Positions 1 to 8,525 of a stretch of DNA of 35,056 nucleotides are shown piece after piece. The notes below the pieces were generated by a model that was not told where the DNA came from, did not search any database, and was given only the letters and a program-made list of their open reading frames with translations. Positions within the stretch are counted from its first letter, which is position 1; every line of letters starts with the position of its first letter. This DNA comes from Candidatus Zixiibacteriota bacterium (GTDB lineage: Bacteria > RBG-13-66-14 > B26-G2 > WVWN01): assembly GCA_011773985.1 (NCBI GenBank), contig WVWN01000003.1, forward strand, positions 59,697-94,752. The letters are read 5' to 3'. A program made the translations under genes and the position numbers.

Positions 1-308
1 AAGCGCTCGGGGTTGACGCCCATTTGCCGCAATACCTTTTTGAGCAACGTTACTCGACGGAGAGCCTTGTAATTACCATCCTGGTAATGGCAGTCGCCGG
101 GGTGTCAACCGCTTACGAGGACGCCGTCCGCGCCGTGCGCGAACGCGTCCAGGACGAACTGCGGGTCCACGCGTCCCGAACACATGACGCGGATGCTCCG
201 CACGTTGGGCGGGTATTTGATGCGCGACGTGCCGGCCAGGTCCGCGCCGGCGTAGGCGCACCAGGTACAGAGTAACCCTACGATCTTGGGTTCGAAATTA
301 TCCGCCAT
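1..308 (-). CDS. mvhD: MvhD/VhuD-like iron-sulfur subunit, probable selenoprotein (3' end outside window)
   Basis: Small [2Fe-2S] protein that passes electrons between an oxidoreductase module and HdrA. The ATG at 308-306 overlaps the stop of the upstream hdrA/nuoG-like gene (TAATG). Residues 1-67 match the MvhD family: [10 protein letters not shown] near residue 14, then [10 protein letters not shown]. At codon 68 (107-105) there is a TGA, yet the frame goes on as [17 protein letters not shown] and remains open to the window edge with typical MvhD sequence. The family has CHPGDC or CHIGDC here, so UGA replaces the first Cys of a CxxxxC pair. A stem-loop 22 nt after the UGA resembles a bacterial SECIS. 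Sec-containing homologues (VhuD) are known in methanococci. Reading the TGA as a true stop would leave a 67-aa product without its second Cys motif. It is the last visible gene of the operon. Confidence 0.85.
68..92 (-). promoter_or_regulatory. Putative bacterial SECIS hairpin for Sec68 of MvhD
   Basis: On the minus strand, ATTACC-AGGAT-GGTAAT (88-72) forms a perfect 6-bp stem with a 5-nt loop. Two further base pairs lie below a 2x2 internal loop (92-91 with 69-68). The loop starts 22 nt after the UGA and has G at its second position. This fits the bacterial SECIS rules (loop 16-37 nt from the UGA, G in the first two loop bases) and resembles the AGGUCU loop of E. coli fdhF. It lies within the coding frame, as bacterial SECIS elements do. 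Confidence 0.7.
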
Positions 309-2146
309 TAAGACAACACCCCTTCGATCTCGGCCAGGATCTGTTCGTTCTTGAAGTGGCGTTGGTTCGCCGCGCCGGTAGTGCAGGCCGCGACGCACGT
401 ACCGCACCCCTTACAAAGCGCCTCGTTGACCTCGGAGACCTTATCCTCTTCGTTGAACGAAATGGCAGTGTACGTACATAGGCCAATACAAATCTTGCAG
501 CCGCAACAGACGTTTTCGTCGATGACCGCGGTGATGGGTTCGATCTCGACGAGGCCTTTATCCATGAGCGCGAGCGCCTGGGCCGCCGCGGCCGAACCCT
601 GCGCTACCGAATCCGGGATGTCCTTCGGCCCCTGGCACGCGCCGGCGAGGAAGACGCCGTCCGTCGTCGTCGAGACCGGCGCCAACTTCGCGTGCTTCTC
701 GGTGAAGAAGCCCTCCGCGCCGCAGCTGATGCCGAAGGTGCGCCGCACCTCGTCCGCGTCCTCGCGCGGCTCGAGGCCCGTCGCCAAAACGACCATATCG
801 ACGGGGACGCGGCGGTAGGCGCCGATGAGCGTGTCCTCGCAGCACACTACCAGCTTGCTCTCCTCCTCCGGCCGCTCGGCGACGTGCGTTACCTCGGCGC
901 CGCGACCGCGGATGAAGAAGACGCCCTCCTCGAGCAAGCGGTCGTAGAACTCCTCGTAGCCCTTCCCGAACGAGCGCATGTCGATGTAGAACTGGTAGAC
1001 CTCGGCGTCCGTCTTCTCCTTGATGAGGTGCGCGAACTTGAGCGAGTACATGCAGCAGACGCGCGAGCAATACCGATTGTAGTTCTTGTCCCGCGAGCCT
1101 ACGCAGTGGAGGATGGCGATCGACTTCGGCTTTTCGCCGTTCTCCATCAGGAGTTCGCCCTCGGTGTAGCCGTCGGCGCGCATCATCAATTCGAACTCCA
1201 ACCCGGAAATAACGTTCGGCAGGCGGCCGTAACCCAACTCGGCGATGCGGCGCGGGTCGAAGGTCTTGAAGCCGGTGGCGACGATTATCGTCCCCACGTC
1301 CAGCTCGATATCCTCGTCCTCGGCGTCGAGGTCTACGGCCTCCTTGGGGCAGATGTCCTCGCAGATGCGGCACGCGTCCAACCCGTTTTCGTTTTGCGTG
1401 AAGTGAATGCACAGCTCTTTGTCGACGTACGGGACGTTGGGGACGGCCTGCTTAATCGGAACTTTAATCGCCGAGTTGGACGCGAGCGTCAGCTCGTCGT
1501 GAACGATCTGGCGGCCCAGCCGGTCGGCCGCGGTGATAGCGCCGGTGGGACACACGGAGGCGCACGCGCCGCACGCGATGCAATTATCCGAAGGGCGGCC
1601 GAAGGGCGGCGCGACCTCGGCGTCGGCGCCCCGCTGGACGAGGCCGATGGCGAACGCCTGGACGCGCTGCTCGCATACGCGGTAACACGAGCCGCACAGG
1701 ATGCATTTCTTGGGTTTCTTCTCGATTTCCAACTCGCCCTCGGCTTCGGCCTCCGGAACCGCCACGGCTTCCGTCGGCGGTTCCTCCTCCTCGACGGCGA
1801 AGCGCGACTTCTCGATGCCGTACTCTTCGGCCATCTCCTGCAGGATTTCGGCGTCGGGCGCCCGCGCCAACAAGAGCTCGAGAACGACCTTGCGGGCCGC
1901 TCGGACGTCGTCGTCGTCCGTGACGACCGCCATGCCGTCCGCGGCCGCAAGCGTGCAGGCGGTGGTTAGCCGCGGCGTGCCGTTTTCCGACACCTTCACC
2001 ATGCACATCCGGCAGGCGCCGTAAGGCTCGAGGAAGGGCACGTAACAGAGCGTCGGGACGTCCACGCCCGCGGCCTTGCACGCGCCGAGGACCGTCGCGC
2101 CCTCTTCCACCTCGGCCTCTTGGTCGTTAATCGTCAGCTTAACCAT
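308..2146 (-). CDS. hdrA: NuoG/HydA-type ferredoxin module fused to C-terminal half of HdrA
   Basis: 612 aa. Residues 1-70 are a [2Fe-2S] domain with Cys34, Cys45, Cys48 and Cys64. The following region, where NuoG-type proteins carry a His-Cys3 [4Fe-4S] site, has no such ligands ([18 protein letters not shown]). Two [4Fe-4S] motifs follow: [11 protein letters not shown] (148-158) and [12 protein letters not shown] (189-200). From about residue 230 the protein matches the second half of Hdr[37 protein letters not shown], a Cys-rich [14 protein letters not shown] segment, and two C-terminal ferredoxin motifs ([22 protein letters not shown]). It should bind the distal part of the HdrA flavin and feed ferredoxin-level electrons. 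The other HdrA half is encoded at 5947-6852. AGGAGG lies just upstream of the ATG. The stop overlaps the mvhD start. Confidence 0.88.
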   Translation of the reverse strand: MVKLTINDQEAEVEEGATVLGACKAAGVDVPTLCYVPFLEPYGACRMCMVKVSENGTPRLTTACTLAAADGMAVVTDDDDVRAARKVVLELLLARAPDAEILQEMAEEYGIEKSRFAVEEEEPPTEAVAVPEAEAEGELEIEKKPKKCILCGSCYRVCEQRVQAFAIGLVQRGADAEVAPPFGRPSDNCIACGACASVCPTGAITAADRLGRQIVHDELTLASNSAIKVPIKQAVPNVPYVDKELCIHFTQNENGLDACRICEDICPKEAVDLDAEDEDIELDVGTIIVATGFKTFDPRRIAELGYGRLPNVISGLEFELMMRADGYTEGELLMENGEKPKSIAILHCVGSRDKNYNRYCSRVCCMYSLKFAHLIKEKTDAEVYQFYIDMRSFGKGYEEFYDRLLEEGVFFIRGRGAEVTHVAERPEEESKLVVCCEDTLIGAYRRVPVDMVVLATGLEPREDADEVRRTFGISCGAEGFFTEKHAKLAPVSTTTDGVFLAGACQGPKDIPDSVAQGSAAAAQALALMDKGLVEIEPITAVIDENVCCGCKICIGLCTYTAISFNEEDKVSEVNEALCKGCGTCVAACTTGAANQRHFKNEQILAEIEGVLS

Positions 2147-2188
2147 CGTGCCTCCTAAGGGGCAGGATAATACGTGTCGCGCTTGTGC

Positions 2189-5100
2189 CTAAGCCGAAGT
2201 CATATCGCAACGCAGGCAGCGTTTGGCTTCGTTCATCGCCTGTTCTTTGGACAGGCAGAGCTCGACTTCGTTAAAATTGGAGGCGCATTCGGGCGCCGAA
2301 CGGCACGGCACTTCCGGCCGCGCGGTTATCGTCTCCAGCTCTTCGTCGGTCATCTGGTAGGCCGGGACCTCGACCGTGGGCCGCGTGGGCTCGTACGTCG
2401 GCGCGACGGGTTCGCCGCGCAGATAGCGGTGGATCATCTCCGCGGCGCGCTTGCCTTGCCCCATCGCGCCGGTGACGGTCCACGGGCCCGTGACGACGTC
2501 GCCGCCCGCGAAGACGTCCGGCGCCGCCGTCTGGAGCGTCTCCTCGTCCGCGACGATCGTCTTCCACTTGGTCGTTTCGATGCCGTTGGACCCTTCGAGA
2601 CACGTGAGGTCCGGCTCCTGGCTGATGGCGGGGATAAGGGCGTCGAGCTCTATCGTAAACTCGGAGCCGTCCACCGGCACGGGCCGCCGGCGGCCGCTCT
2701 TGTCGATTTCGCCCAGTTCCATCTTCGTGCATTCCAGCGCGACCATGCGGCCCTTTTCCGTTACTACCTTCGTGGGCGCCACGAGCACGTGAAGGTGAAC
2801 GCCCTCCTCGAGCGCGGCGTCGATCTCGCCGCTCTGGGCGGGCATCTCCTTGCGCGTCCTGCGGTAGAGGATGTGGACCTCGGCGGCGCCCATCCGAAGG
2901 GCGCTCCGCGCGGCGTCTATCGCCGCGTTGCCGCCGCCGATGACGCCGACTTTGTCGCCGGGTTTGTAACCCTGACCCAGGTTGACGTCGCGCAGGAACG
3001 CGACCGCGTCCACCACGCCCTCCGCCTCTTCGCCCGGGATGCCCAGCTTCAACCCCGCGTGCGCGCCCGTCGCGACGAAGAACGCCTTATACCCCCGGCC
3101 GCGCAGCTCGTCCAGCGTGACGTCCTTGCCGACGGCCGTATCGGTCACGATGTCCACGCCCGCGCGTTTTACGTTGTCGATCTCGAACGCGAGGATGTCG
3201 CGCGGGAGGCGGTACTCCGGGATGCCGACCGCGAGCATACCCCCCGCGACGGGCAAGGCCTCGAAGACGGTCACGGGATAACCCAACAGCGCGAGCTGGT
3301 ACGCGCACGTAAGGCCCGCCGGCCCGGCGCCGACGACGGCGACTTTTTCGTCGTATTTCTTGGCGGCCGCCTTTTTCGGCCGGCCGTTCTTATTTCGCGC
3401 GTAATCCGCTATGAAGCGTTTCAACGGCCGGATGGCGATGGGGTCGGCGGAGTCGCCCGACGTGCACTTGAACTCGCAGGGGTAATGGCAGACGCGGCCG
3501 CAGACGGCGGGGAAAGGCGAGGCGTTCGTTATCACCTCGTAGGCGTTGTCGAACTTGCCCTCGGCGATATAGCCTATGTACGCGGGGGGGTCCATGCCGA
3601 CCGGGCAGACGTGGTGGCACGGCGCCGAGATGAGCGCTTTGCATACCGCGCCCGGGCACCTCTTTTCCTTTATATGAGCCTCGTATTCGTCGCGGAAATA
3701 GCGGAGGGTGGCGAGCAGCGGGTTGGGAGCCGTCTGGCCCAGGCCGCAGAGGGAGGTCTGCTCGATAATCGTCCCGAGCTCTTCCAGCGTATCGAGGTCC
3801 TCCATCTTCCCCTCGCCGTTGGATATGCGCTCGAGGATGTCCAAGGCCGCGGGGATGCCGTCGCGGCAGGGCGTGCAATAACCGCAGGACTCGCCCTTCG
3901 TGAAGTTCATGAAGAACTTGGCCATATCCACCATGCAGGTGTGCTCGTCCATGACGATCATGCCGCCCGAGCCCATCATCGAACCGGCCTCGGTCAGGCG
4001 GTCGTAGTCCAACTCCAGGCCGAGCAGTTGGGCCGGAATGCAGCCGCCCAACGGACTACCTATCTGGACGCCCTTGAGGTCGCGTTCCTTCGGAACGCCG
4101 CCGCCCATAACGTGTATTACGTCCCACAGCTGGCCGCCCATCGGCACTTCCACCAGGCCCGTATTGTTGATTTTGCCCGCGAGGGAGAAAACCTTCGTCC
4201 CCGTGCTCCCCGCGGTGCCGACGGAGCTATACCACTCCGGCCCCCGGTCGATGATAACCGGGACGTTGGCCCACGTCTCGACGTTATTGACTACGGTAGG
4301 TTTCCCAAACAGGCCCTTCTCGGCGGGATAGGGCGGCCGCAACCTCGACATGCCGCGCTTGCCTTCGATGGAGTTGATGAGCGCCGTCTCCTCGCCGCAG
4401 ACGAAGGCGCCCGGGTCCCGGGCTACGCGTACGTCGAACTCGAGGCCCGTACCCATAACGTCGTTGCCCAAGACGCCGTACTCGCGCAAGGTCTCTATCG
4501 CCCTACCGACGGTATCCTGGATGCGGGTGTACTCGTGCTTTATGTAAACGTAACCTTCGCGGACGTTGCCCACGGCGTAGGCGCAAATGATCATACTCTC
4601 GAGGACGGAGAACGGATCGCCCTCGAGGATGGCCCGGTCCATGTATGCGCCCGGGTCCCCCTCTTCCGCGTTGCATATTACGTATTTGACGTCCCCCGGG
4701 GCTTTCCGAACGATTTGCCACTTGCGGCCGGTGGGGAAGCCGGCGCCGCCGCGGCCTCGCAGTCGCGATTTGGTTACGGCTTCGATTACTTCCTCCGGCG
4801 TCATTTTGGTTAAAACTTTGAGGAGCGAGTACATACCGCCCCGGGCGACGTACTCTTCGAGAGACGTGGGGTTGATGTAGCCGCAGTTCCGCGTAGCTAG
4901 CTTGAATTGGCCTTTGTAGAACGGGACCTCTTCCATGAGCGGGATCGCGTCGTACTTGCCGTTGGTTCCACGCAGCGGGTACTTGATTTCCTCGTCGCCC
5001 ATGACCAGGTGTTCGCCCTCTAAGCGAAACAAAGCCCAATCCTCGACGACCCGGCCTTCCCTTATGGCCGCGAGGAGTTCGCGCGTCTCCTCGGCCGTTA

Positions 5101-5368
5101 TATTTTTATAAACGACGCGGGGTTCGCCCGGTGCCCAGACGTCCACGAGGGGTTCCTCTTGGCAGTAGCCCAAACAACCGGTGCTCACCACGGTGGCCTC
5201 GGCCTCTCCCGCCTGTACGCCGGAGACGAGGTCCAACAGGACTTCGTAGGCGCCCTTGGCGACGCCGCACGTCGGTATGCCGACGTTGATCCTCGTCTTT
5301 TCCGGGTACAGGGCCTCCCGGCCTTGTTTTTTCAGATTATCGAGGTCCTTGTAGCTCGTGATCTTCAT
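2189..5368 (-). CDS. NuoF-like NADH dehydrogenase fused to GltD/NfnB-like NAD(P)H oxidoreductase
   Basis: 1059 aa, about twice the size of NuoF. In order: a thioredoxin-like [2Fe-2S] region (GIPTCG near 34, GCLGYCQEEP near 83); the FMN/NADH-binding NuoF core (RGRGGAGFPTGRKW near 207, GEETALINSIEGKRG); an SLBB-type stretch; the NuoF [4Fe-4S] motif ESCGYCTPCRDG near 493; then a GltD-like module from about 575. That module has N-terminal cysteine motifs (CHHVCPVG, CGRVCHYPCEFKC), a first nucleotide site VVGAGPAGL near 679, a second site GVIGGGNAAIDAA near 807, and FAGGDVVTG. It should oxidise NADH or NADPH and pass electrons to the Hdr core. Having both FMN and GltD nucleotide sites in one chain suggests two pyridine-nucleotide sites. 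A 64-bp gap separates it from the NuoE-like gene and 42 bp from hdrA-C. Confidence 0.9.
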   Translation of the reverse strand: MKITSYKDLDNLKKQGREALYPEKTRINVGIPTCGVAKGAYEVLLDLVSGVQAGEAEATVVSTGCLGYCQEEPLVDVWAPGEPRVVYKNITAEETRELLAAIREGRVVEDWALFRLEGEHLVMGDEEIKYPLRGTNGKYDAIPLMEEVPFYKGQFKLATRNCGYINPTSLEEYVARGGMYSLLKVLTKMTPEEVIEAVTKSRLRGRGGAGFPTGRKWQIVRKAPGDVKYVICNAEEGDPGAYMDRAILEGDPFSVLESMIICAYAVGNVREGYVYIKHEYTRIQDTVGRAIETLREYGVLGNDVMGTGLEFDVRVARDPGAFVCGEETALINSIEGKRGMSRLRPPYPAEKGLFGKPTVVNNVETWANVPVIIDRGPEWYSSVGTAGSTGTKVFSLAGKINNTGLVEVPMGGQLWDVIHVMGGGVPKERDLKGVQIGSPLGGCIPAQLLGLELDYDRLTEAGSMMGSGGMIVMDEHTCMVDMAKFFMNFTKGESCGYCTPCRDGIPAALDILERISNGEGKMEDLDTLEELGTIIEQTSLCGLGQTAPNPLLATLRYFRDEYEAHIKEKRCPGAVCKALISAPCHHVCPVGMDPPAYIGYIAEGKFDNAYEVITNASPFPAVCGRVCHYPCEFKCTSGDSADPIAIRPLKRFIADYARNKNGRPKKAAAKKYDEKVAVVGAGPAGLTCAYQLALLGYPVTVFEALPVAGGMLAVGIPEYRLPRDILAFEIDNVKRAGVDIVTDTAVGKDVTLDELRGRGYKAFFVATGAHAGLKLGIPGEEAEGVVDAVAFLRDVNLGQGYKPGDKVGVIGGGNAAIDAARSALRMGAAEVHILYRRTRKEMPAQSGEIDAALEEGVHLHVLVAPTKVVTEKGRMVALECTKMELGEIDKSGRRRPVPVDGSEFTIELDALIPAISQEPDLTCLEGSNGIETTKWKTIVADEETLQTAAPDVFAGGDVVTGPWTVTGAMGQGKRAAEMIHRYLRGEPVAPTYEPTRPTVEVPAYQMTDEELETITARPEVPCRSAPECASNFNEVELCLSKEQAMNEAKRCLRCDMTSA

Positions 5369-5432
5369 ATACCATCACCTTCGAGTATATAAGGCCCTTT
5401 CCTTCCGGCTTCGGGCGAGCCAGCCAACCCCT

Positions 5433-5915
5433 CTATTCACTCGCTTCTTCGTCCGCTTCCTTAATGGTGTCGATTATGTCCGAAGCCTTGGCTTGCGTAA
5501 CGTACCCGTAAAAATCCTTGGCGGTGACGATTACGGGCCCGTGGGCGCAGGTCCCGAAGCAGTGGACGGACTCTATCGAGAACGCGCCGTCCTCCGTGAC
5601 TTCGCCGGGCTCGACGCCGAGTTCGCTTATCACCGTCTCGAGGATGGCCCGCGAGCCGCGCACGACGCAGGCGGTCCCGGTGCAAACTTTTATGTGGTTG
5701 CGCCCTTTGGGGGCCGTGGTGAACGCGTTGTAGAACGTAACGACGCCGAGGAGGTGCTCGAGGGGTACGTGTAATTTTTCCGAAACCATCTCCAGGACTT
5801 TTTCCGGGACGTAGTTGAATTCGTCCTGGATGTCCAAGAGCAGTTCCGTTACGCTCGCTTCCTTCCCCGCGAAGTCCGCCACCAACTCCTCGGCCCTTTC
5901 CATATCGATAGCCAT
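5433..5915 (-). CDS. NuoE-like [2Fe-2S] subunit
   Basis: 160 aa, the usual NuoE/HydC length. The N-terminal helical domain (LLDIQDEFNYVPEKVLEMVSEKLHVP) and GVVTFYNAFTTAPKG are followed by the thioredoxin-like domain with the four cluster ligands in CTGTAC and CFGTCAHGP. It partners the NuoF domain of the next gene for NADH oxidation. ATG at 5915 is preceded by GGGAGG. It lies between hdrA-N (31-bp gap) and the NuoF-GltD fusion. The C-terminus is short and acidic. The family assignment is secure; the exact electron donor or acceptor is inferred. Confidence 0.92.
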   Translation of the reverse strand: MAIDMERAEELVADFAGKEASVTELLLDIQDEFNYVPEKVLEMVSEKLHVPLEHLLGVVTFYNAFTTAPKGRNHIKVCTGTACVVRGSRAILETVISELGVEPGEVTEDGAFSIESVHCFGTCAHGPVIVTAKDFYGYVTQAKASDIIDTIKEADEEASE

Positions 5916-5946
5916 ACGCGATCCTCCCGTAACCGCGGGCGCTCAG

Positions 5947-6852
5947 CTACTCGCCCGTCGCGGCCCGGATCTTCTCTTTCTCCTCGAGCTTCTTGGCCTT
6001 AATCGTCGTGCCCTCGACCGCCACCAGCAACTTGGTGGGGTAGGGGATGCGCGGGCAAAGCGTCCAGCAATCGCCGCAGCTGTTGCACTTCTCGAGGTCG
6101 ACGCACCGCGCCTTCTTCTTAACCGCGACCTTGAAGTTTCCTACGAAGCCGTCGACGTTGGTAACCTCCGAGTACGTCAACAGCTCGACGTTCGGGTGGA
6201 CGCCGACGTCCACCATCTTGGGCGTCAGGATGCAGGCCGCGCAGTCGAGGGTGGGGAAGGTCTTGTCGAAGACCGCCATGTGGCCGCCGATGCTCGCCTC
6301 CCGCTCGACGAGATAGACCTTCTTGCCCGAATCGGCGATGTCGAGCGCGGCCTGGATGCCGGCGATGCCGCCGCCGACGACGAGCGCCGCGGGCTTGACC
6401 TCCACCACCATCGGCGTCAACGCCTCCTGCAGCGCCACGCGGCGCACCTCGCCCCTGATGAGCTGCTTGGCCTTGTCCGTCGCCAGCCTTTTGTCCTCCG
6501 AAACCCAGGAGACGTGCTCGCGGATGTTGGCCATCGCGAAGAGGTAGGGGTTGAGGCCGGCGTCCGCGCACGTGCGCCGGAAGGTCCGCTCGTGCATCAG
6601 GGGAGAACACGAGGCGACGACGACGCGGTTCAGGCCGAGCTCGCGGATGTCCTGTTTGATAAGCTCCTGGCCGGGGTCCGAACACATGAACTGGTATTCG
6701 CGCGCGACGGCGACGCCCGGGAGATTCGACGCGTCCGCTACCACGGCCGGCACGTCGACCATCCCCAGGATGTTGTGGCCGCAGTGGCAGATGTAAACGC
6801 CGATCTTGGGCTCTTCTTCGACTTCGCCCGTTTTGGTTTCTTCTTCCGCCAC
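5947..6852 (-). CDS. hdrA: HdrA N-terminal half (split heterodisulfide reductase subunit A)
   Basis: 301 aa, roughly half of a normal HdrA (about 650 aa). It opens with the HdrA signature GVYICHCGHNI, continues with VVASCSPLMHERTFRR, then the FAD-binding Rossmann motif ALVVGGGIAGIQAALDIA near 155. The Cys-rich LDCAACILTPKM follows near 202; this site is Sec in methanococcal HdrA but Cys here. The end carries one ferredoxin motif, CNSCGDCWTLCP, near 256. It stops inside the region where HdrA carries its inserted ferredoxin and ends in a Lys/Glu-rich tail. The missing half is on the gene at 308-2146, four genes further along the same operon only if counted with NuoE and NuoF between. GTG start with GGGAGG 8 nt upstream; 16 bp after hdrB. 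Likely a genuine gene split, because both halves are intact and well bounded. Confidence 0.9.
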   Translation of the reverse strand: MAEEETKTGEVEEEPKIGVYICHCGHNILGMVDVPAVVADASNLPGVAVAREYQFMCSDPGQELIKQDIRELGLNRVVVASCSPLMHERTFRRTCADAGLNPYLFAMANIREHVSWVSEDKRLATDKAKQLIRGEVRRVALQEALTPMVVEVKPAALVVGGGIAGIQAALDIADSGKKVYLVEREASIGGHMAVFDKTFPTLDCAACILTPKMVDVGVHPNVELLTYSEVTNVDGFVGNFKVAVKKKARCVDLEKCNSCGDCWTLCPRIPYPTKLLVAVEGTTIKAKKLEEKEKIRAATGE

Positions 6853-6868
6853 GATCTTTACCTCCCGC

Positions 6869-7750
6869 TCAGGTGATCTTCGCCAATAAGGCGTCGGCCG
6901 ATACGCGGTGTTTGCCCAGGTCGAGTTCTTCGGGCGCGATGCCCATCGCGAGCCCCACGACTTGCGTGAAGTACAATACCGGGATGTTGAATTTGCGGCC
7001 CCAGTATTCGCCCGCCTCTTTCTGGAAGTTATCGAGATTGAACTGGCACAGCGGGCAGCAGGTCACGATGGCGTCCGCGCCGTTGTCTTGGGCCGGTTTG
7101 AGTAGCAGGCCGATCATCCGCGCGGCGATGCTTGGTTGCGTCGTGATGAACGTCCCGGCGCAGCATTTCGTCTTGACCGGATAATAGACGACCTGCGCGC
7201 CGAGGAGCTTTAAATATTCGTCGAACTTGGTAGGTGCGTCGTAGTGGTCGAACTCGTTCTTGGGCCTGACGATCTGGCAGCCGTAATAAGGCGCGAGCCG
7301 AACCATCTCGAGGTTCCGCGTTACCTTGGAGGTGAGGACCTCCTCCGGCACGTCGTTGATGTAAACGTCGAGCAGGTGGCGAACGCGGACGCTGCCCTCG
7401 TAGTGGAGGCCCGCGGCGCCGAGCGCGTCGTTGACGCGTTCCAGCAGTTTCGCGTCTTCGGCCATGTAGTGAACGGCGTTGTTGAGGACGGCGAAGCAAG
7501 CGCTGCAGGGCGCCACGACCTGGGCCGCGCCGTTCCCGGCCATCTCCTCCGCGATCGCCAGATTGCGGCTCGCGATCGAGAAAGCCTCGACGTGGTCGTA
7601 CGACATATAGGCCGTCGCGCCGCAGCAGTTCCAATCGAGAATTTCTTTCAAATCTATCCCGAGCGCGGGCGCCGTCGCCGCGACGGAAGTGCCGTACGGC
7701 TTGCCCGTAGCGTCGAGCGAGCACCCGGGATAATACGTGTACGTCGTCAT
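6869..7750 (-). CDS. hdrB: Heterodisulfide reductase subunit B-like (CCG domain) protein
   Basis: 293 aa from the ATG at 7750, the usual HdrB length. It has two CCG domains: YYPGCSLDATG with NCCGATA and APCSACF, then YYGCQIVRP with KCCAGTF and CCPLCQFNL. These hold the non-cubane [4Fe-4S] clusters that cleave heterodisulfides in methanogens. The bacterial substrate is unknown. The start overlaps the hdrC stop as ATGA (7750-7747), so the two are translationally coupled. The frame is open further upstream, but that sequence is only the shadow of hdrC. Confidence 0.93.
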   Translation of the reverse strand: MTTYTYYPGCSLDATGKPYGTSVAATAPALGIDLKEILDWNCCGATAYMSYDHVEAFSIASRNLAIAEEMAGNGAAQVVAPCSACFAVLNNAVHYMAEDAKLLERVNDALGAAGLHYEGSVRVRHLLDVYINDVPEEVLTSKVTRNLEMVRLAPYYGCQIVRPKNEFDHYDAPTKFDEYLKLLGAQVVYYPVKTKCCAGTFITTQPSIAARMIGLLLKPAQDNGADAIVTCCPLCQFNLDNFQKEAGEYWGRKFNIPVLYFTQVVGLAMGIAPEELDLGKHRVSADALLAKIT

Positions 7751-8337
7751 TGCCGCATCGCCTCCCCTTCCCGCGATCTCGCGATAATCTTTCTTACCTC
7801 GCTCGCGCTCTTGGACTTCTTGGGAAGCATCTCCAGCCGGCCGGTCGCGAGGAGGCTCAAGCCCATGCCGGCGTACTTCAACGCGTCGAAGATATTGGTG
7901 GACAGGAAGTATTTCACCAGGAGCCACATCTCGTTGCTGCGGCCGAGCCAGCGAATGTTGCCCGCGAACTTCTTCGCGAGCACCTGCGCCCGTTTGGACG
8001 CCGGGCTTTTGTATCCCGCGCGCATCGCCATCTGCTTCAGCTTGTACATGAAGTCCGTTATCTTGATCTCTTTCGGGCAACGGACGTAGCACGCGTAGCA
8101 CGACGCGCACATCCATATCGTGTTCGAACGCAGGACCCGGTCGCGATAGCCGGCACGAACGAGAGCCACGATCTCGCGCGGGCTGGAGTCCATATCGCGC
8201 ACCGTCGGGCACGCGCCGGAGCACGTGCCGCACTGGATGCACGCCGCCGCCGCCTCCCCGCCCGGCATGGCGAGGATTTCGTCCAGAAACTTTAAATCCG
8301 GCTGGTCCTGCCAAACGCCTATTCTGATGTCAGCCAT
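7747..8337 (-). CDS. hdrC: Heterodisulfide reductase subunit C-like ferredoxin
   Basis: 196 aa. Two [4Fe-4S] motifs, CIQCGTCSGACP near 34 and CASCYACYVRCP near 77, followed by an alpha-helical C-terminal part, as in HdrC. It links HdrA to HdrB. GGAGG precedes the ATG at 8337. First gene of the hdr transcript, with a good promoter about 140 bp upstream; its stop overlaps the hdrB start. Confidence 0.93.
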   Translation of the reverse strand: MADIRIGVWQDQPDLKFLDEILAMPGGEAAAACIQCGTCSGACPTVRDMDSSPREIVALVRAGYRDRVLRSNTIWMCASCYACYVRCPKEIKITDFMYKLKQMAMRAGYKSPASKRAQVLAKKFAGNIRWLGRSNEMWLLVKYFLSTNIFDALKYAGMGLSLLATGRLEMLPKKSKSASEVRKIIARSREGEAMRQ

Positions 8338-8474
8338 ATAGCTACCTCCGGGCGGCCGTGACGTAAAGGGTCTTATTGCGCGCCGCGGTCAAGGGCCGGC
8401 TCGCGCCCCGGGGCCGCGTCCCTCTCCTCGAAGGTTCCGGTCGGGTCCCGCGGTCCGTTTCGCGAATTATCACG

Positions 8475-8504
8475 AGTATAAATCGGCCTTTTTAATTTAA
8501 TCAA
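8475..8504 (-). promoter_or_regulatory. Sigma70-type promoter for the hdr operon
   Basis: Minus strand: TTGATT (8504-8499), 18-bp spacer, TATACT (8480-8475). It sits in the AT-rich part of the 188-bp gap between the ATPase gene and hdrC, leaving a leader of about 130 nt. The rest of the gap is GC-rich and shows no gene. Confidence 0.55.
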
Positions 8505-8525
8505 TAAACCCGGCCGCGTCGAGAA

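Noticed and set aside
105-107. TGA read as the true stop of mvhD
   Set aside because: Family sequence continues past it with the second Cys motif, and a SECIS-like hairpin follows.
692-1969. Plus-strand open frame (425 aa) opposite the hdrA-C gene
   Set aside because: Shadow frame made possible by high GC; composition is unlike a real protein and the opposite strand has ferredoxin motifs.
2174-4813. Long plus-strand open frame (879 aa) opposite the NuoF-GltD gene
   Set aside because: Arg/Asp/Val-rich antisense shadow of a GC-rich gene with no recognisable domain; the minus strand carries clear NuoF and GltD motifs.
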